From: Pelargonium cotyledonis
Lineage: Eukaryota > Streptophyta > Magnoliopsida > Geraniales > Geraniaceae
NCBI GenBank assembly: GCA_036897625.1
Contig: JAYMTA010000901.1
Span: 1-23,230, forward strand
Direction of reading: 5' to 3'
DNA: 23,230 nt
The notes beneath the pieces were generated by a model that made no database searches, had not been told where the DNA came from, and saw nothing but the letters and a program-made list of their open reading frames with translations. This document shows positions 19,866-23,230 of the stretch, one piece after another. Made by a program: the position numbers and the translations under genes. Positions within the stretch are counted from its first letter, which is position 1; each line of letters opens with the position of its first letter.

Positions 19866-21151
19866 GCCGATAGTCGATTGTGGATTTTATCTAGAATAGG
19901 TTTCCATGTTGAGTCTTTTTTAGGGTTATATCCCAAAGGGAAGCCCAAATAGTTGATAGGAAGCTGCCCAGATTTGCAGCCCAAAGCATGGGCCATGTCA
20001 TGCTGCATATTAGGGTGTGTGCCAAAATAAGTGAGGCTTGATTTGTGAAAATTAACCAGCAAACCCGATGCAACTGCAAAACATTGTAATGTGATTTTCA
20101 TGTTCTTGGCTGTAGGTACTGATGCGTCCATGAAGATCATGGTATCATCAGCGAACTGTAAGTGTTAAACCCTGCGCTCCCGACCAACATAGACTCCCGA
20201 AAATAGCCCAGCTTGCGTGCTTTTTTCCAAAAGAAAATGCAATGCTTCGGCAGCAAGAATGAAGAAGAAATGAGAGAGTGTGCAGCCTTGTTTCACTCCC
20301 TATGACGCCCAAAATTCCTCGGATGGTGAGCCATTCACAAGCACGGAGGCATAAGAGTCGAGGCAACATTGAATCCAAAATCTCCACTTGCTGCCGAATC
20401 CCATAGAGAATAAACAAAAGTCTAAAAAACCCCAATCGAGTTTATCAAAGGCTTTCTCGAAATCTAGTTTAAGGACTGCCGAGTTTACTTTGCGCTTGTG
20501 GAAGTCAAACACGATCTTGTTTGCTATAAGAACTCCATCCATGATTTATCTATCTTTGACGAAAGCGGATTGGACATCGTTAATGAGAATAGGTATGACT
20601 GTTTTAACTCTTGCTGCGAGAGTTTTGGTGAGAAGCTTGTACATGGACGATACCAGGCTTATGGGGCAATATTCTTCCAAGTATTGGGGGTTGTTGCATT
20701 TTAGTATTAGAGCAATGAAAACTGAATTCAGACCCTTCCCAATACAACCTATTTTCTGAAAATCAAGAAAAAAATACATCATGTCGTCTTTGATAATGGC
20801 CCAACAAGATTTGATAAAGCAAAAGTTAAACCCGTCGGGCCCGAGGGCCTTAGACCCATCACAGTCTTTTATGGTATTCCAGACTTCTTCTTTAGAGAAG
20901 GGAAGCTCAAGCTTTGATGCCATGTCCGCAGGCAAGGATTGAAAAGACAGGTTAATCATAATCGACCTTCTAGATATGAACCCAGTTAACCTTTTCTGAA
21001 AATGATCGCGGGCGAGCTGCTTAATGATGGCTGGGTCTTCAACCCAGATGTGGTTGTGGAGCAGTCCGGCGAGTTGATTTCTGCACTTGCGACTGGAGGC
21101 TATTTTATGAAAAAACCGCGTGTTCTTGTCACCCTCATTGAGCCAGGTCAT
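19862..21151 (-). pseudogene. LINE reverse transcriptase domain with in-frame stops
   Basis: Conserved blocks in order: MTWLNEGDKNTRFFH, ALGPDGFNFCFIKSCW (near 20855-20810), QSAFVKDR, VLKLDFEKAFDKLDW (near 20480-20430), GVKQGCTLS, QFADDT (FADD at 20155-20144) and LPINYLGFPLG. The catalytic aspartates of LDFEKAFD and FADD are present. Three stops break the domain. TAA 20548-20546 stands where Gln is expected before IMDGV. TAG 20302-20300 precedes GVKQG. TAA 20167-20165 stands where VSHLQFADD would have Ser. The frame is otherwise continuous with the endonuclease, so there is no frameshift inside the core. Confidence 0.92.
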
Positions 21152-21154
21152 TCT

Positions 21155-21463
21155 CGATTTCTGCCTCCAAAGTGACGCCAGATCAACTATTTTTTGAGCA
21201 AGCAGAACAAAGGTTTTAGAGCGTTCTTCCTACTCCAGAGGAGAAAGGCAACGCTATTCACTTAGAATGTCCATAGCATCACGTATGTCCGTAAGCGACT
21301 GAATACTTGCCTCCAGATTGCCAAAGACTGATGAGTTCCAGTATTTTATAGTAGTCCTAAGTCCCACCAGTTTCTTTCATAATATAAAACATGATTCGCC
21401 CGAGACAGAGGTGGAGTTCCAAGTTTCAGATACAAAATCTAGGAAAGATGGATGGGAGCACCA
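21155..21463 (-). pseudogene. LINE endonuclease-to-RT linker
   Basis: Same frame as the flanking domains. It reads HPSFLDFVSETWN, NSSVFGNLEASIQ and LLAQKIVDLASLWRQKSR, typical of the stretch between endonuclease and RT in plant LINEs. TGA at 21379-21377, TAG at 21256-21254 and TAG at 21232-21230 interrupt it. Confidence 0.8.
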
Positions 21464-22199
21464 TCAGTTTATAAAACAGAAGGGCCTTGGGCCCCAATCG
21501 ATCGATGGTTTGGACAGTTTGAGTGGGCAATGATTAGAGAAGCATCTGGGGAGGCCCACAAGTGACACGGGTTCGATGAAAGCTAGGGCATCAGCATTGA
21601 GAAGGAAACGATCAATCCTACTTGCAGCTCCGTGACTATACCACGTGAGTTTGCGACTAGATAAAGGGACGTCTATAAGATCACAATTTGCCAGAAAGTT
21701 TTGAAAGCCATGGATGGATGGACAGTTAGCAGGAGGTAGGGGGGCTGTCTTTTCTTCCCCCGAGAGTATGGGGTTGAAATCGCCTCCAAGAAAAACTAGG
21801 CCAGAGAATGGAGTAATGATTGTAGTTAACTTGTTCCACAGGTCCATCTTGTTTTTCAGTATTGATGGGTTTTAAATGTTAATGAACATGCACAGCGAGG
21901 TATGGGTTGTCCAGTGGCCTTCCAGAACAATGAACTCTCTTTCAGCGGCTTTGGTAGTGAGTTGGAGAATTTGAGGATCTCATATGTATGCTAAACCGCC
22001 GGACCGACCAGTCGAGTTTGAGAAGCATTGCTTTATGGAATTTGAGTACCACATAGCTTTGAAATCCAGGGATGAGATAGCCTCCATTTCGATCTCTTGA
22101 ATAAAAATAATACTGAGTTTGTGTTTCCTACATAGTTGGGATAAAGTCCTTTTTTTTTCCAGAACTACAGCCCCGAACATTTCATGAAATGATTGACAT
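21464..22199 (-). pseudogene. LINE AP-type endonuclease domain
   Basis: Begins MSIIS-stop-NVRG (22199 onward; TGA at 22184-22182 replaces the Trp of SWNVRG). A run of nine A (22159-22151) then shifts the frame by one base. It continues KHKLSIIFIQEIEME, GGDFNPIL (near 21788-21765) and ASRIDRFLLN, all L1-type endonuclease blocks. The catalytic SDH motif reads SNH (codon 21535-21533). Further stops lie at 21982-21980, 21874-21872 and 21466-21464. Confidence 0.9.
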
Positions 22200-22343
22200 G
22201 GAAGTAGGTCTACCGGAGGTGGGTGTGTTGGAGACTGGGTTTTAAGAGTTCAACTCCTTAAGCTCGAGCATGACCTGCTCCTCATTTCCATTACACTCAA
22301 GACCAAGGGTTTTACAGACTTGGAGGGTGTGTTCCAGTTCGTT

Positions 22344-22676
22344 TTAGGAAGATTTTGGAGGGGACGTGACTGCATGGGGGACTTTGATTTTTTGTGATAA
22401 GGGTTTCCTCTTTTTCTTGTGCATGGAGTATCTGAAAAAAGCTATGTGTTTGTCTTGGAGGAGAGAGTGGAAATGTGGTGAGTAGGGCCCAAAATAATTG
22501 AGGCTCCTAGTTTTGCAAGTATAAGGTTTGGTGGATTGGGGAGGGTAAGGCAGGGGAGCAGATTCTGTGATAGTGGGTGGTTGAATGTTGTGAGAGGGGT
22601 CTATGGGTTTGATGGGAAGTGAGGTAATGGGGTTGATGATAATTCTAGCATTAAGTGATGTCTTTTCAGGTTCCAA
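22344..22676 (-). pseudogene. LINE Pro-rich linker segment
   Basis: An open frame of about 110 residues, rich in Pro, Ser and basic residues (for example SAPLPYPPQSTKPYTCK and HKKKRKPLSQK). It lies between the gag-like segment and the endonuclease. Such low-complexity linkers are usual there and poorly conserved. It ends at TAG near 22346-22344. Confidence 0.5.
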
Positions 22677-22850
22677 CCTCGGCTCTTGGTCTGCATGGGA
22701 GAAGTCAACCGCATTTTCCAGTTCTGAGTGCGTTATGCCACGCGCGTCACTAACTCTGATGGATTTTCTGATCTCCGGTGAGGCAGAGCCAGACGAGATG
22801 GCGCAAAAATAGTGTTCTTTAGCTGGAGGAACTGATCCGCAGCAAACTTC

Positions 22851-23129
22851 CTAAAGCTCCACCTGATGCTCGCCTTGGTCTGTGGTTGTCTGGATATCAA
22901 TTGCGATGGGGCTCAATGATGTGGTGTAGATGAGGAGCAGGGCTTTGTCCAGACACAGCCCTCGCTCCATTGATGGGTGTATCAACACCAACTTGCAGTC
23001 CTCCGAGCAGATGCCGGAGAAAGATTCTTGGCTCCACAGCAGCGGTGGGAGCCCTCGTACGGATGCCCAACAGAAGCGGCCACTGGAGAGAAAGGGCTTG
23101 GTGTTTGTTTCAAAATGGAAGAACCACTT
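22851..23129 (-). pseudogene. LINE gag-like (DUF4283-type) segment
   Basis: Without a start in the window, the minus strand reads KWFFHFETNT, WASVRGLPPLLWSQESFSGI, LDKALLLIYTTSLSPIAIDI and ends VEL-stop at 22853-22851. The pattern W-x-x-V-x-G-L-P-x-x-L-W-S is typical of the DUF4283 domain in plant LINE ORF1/gag-like proteins. A TAA lies just upstream at about 23138-23136, so this part is also broken. Assignment is by resemblance. Confidence 0.65.
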
Positions 23130-23230
23130 CCTTAGTTAGGCCCAAGAATTATGCTCCAAGTTGACTCTGAGGCTTTCCTCGGAGAACGAAAGCAGAAAGA
23201 CTCTGAGATGCCTGTTAACCCGTCTTCTGC

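Larger units (their letters stand above)
18446..23230 (-). mobile_element. degenerate plant L1-type LINE, 3' end inside window
   Basis: Read on the minus strand from the right edge, the order of remnants is: DUF4283 gag-like segment (23129-22851), Pro-rich linker (22676-22344), AP-type endonuclease (22199-21464), reverse transcriptase (21151-about 19862), connecting domain (about 19865-19182), zf-RVT zinc-binding domain (19181-18559), a short 3' UTR, then an A8 tail (18453-18446). This is the standard layout of plant L1-clade LINEs. The copy is dead: ten stop codons interrupt the endonuclease-RT frame, and there are three frameshifts. The 5' end is not in the window, so no target-site duplication can be checked. 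It lies about 0.7 kb upstream of the inferred U-box promoter, in the same orientation. Confidence 0.93.

Noticed and set aside
19333..19899. 188-codon plus-strand open frame
   Set aside because: Antisense to the LINE connecting region, whose sense strand shows clear LINE blocks.
1..23230. CRISPR arrays, prokaryotic operons, phage genes or a biosynthetic gene cluster
   Set aside because: Spliced plant genes of unrelated function and a plant LINE explain the coding content; no regularly spaced repeats with unique spacers and no clustered enzymes were seen.

Overview
The window is nuclear DNA from a flowering plant, most likely a woody or other eudicot. The AT-rich intergenic DNA, GT-AG introns and three plant gene families point this way: an NSR-type RNA-binding protein, an oligopeptide transporter of the plant PT clade, and a PUB43/44-type U-box ARM protein. 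A decayed plant L1-type LINE supports it. I cannot name the species.

Layout, left to right. Positions 1-2020 are AT-rich and repeat-dominated. They hold a possible MITE end, a 331-bp fold-back element with nested inverted repeats and CACGTG motifs, and a possible scrap of a retroelement RNase H. Positions 2164-6225 (+) carry a six-exon gene for a 233-residue nuclear-speckle RNA-binding protein with one C-terminal RRM. Positions 6226-9400 have no convincing gene; they contain the likely 3' UTR of that gene, with a ~160-bp tandem duplication, then unassigned DNA. Positions 9528-12157 (+) are a six-exon oligopeptide transporter (731 aa). Convergent with it, 304 bp away, 12462-16829 (-) is a four-exon U-box/ARM E3 ubiquitin ligase (1008 aa) with a likely intron-containing 5' leader reaching about 17.7 kb. 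From 18446 to beyond the right edge lies a minus-strand LINE. It has gag-like DUF4283, endonuclease, reverse transcriptase and zf-RVT segments, and is broken by at least ten nonsense codons in its endonuclease-RT frame plus three frameshifts. Its A-rich 3' tail abuts a 20-21 bp tandem repeat.

The three host genes look intact with clean splice phases, but they do not form a pathway or cluster; they are ordinary independent plant genes. I found no evidence for a new multi-gene system. The points most worth a second look are individual deviations and structures. These are an NPG-to-NSG change in the transporter signature, a CPI-to-CAI change in the U-box, the G-box-bearing fold-back element upstream of the RNA-binding protein gene, a 5-codon uORF ahead of the U-box gene, and the mainly nonsense-type decay of the LINE.
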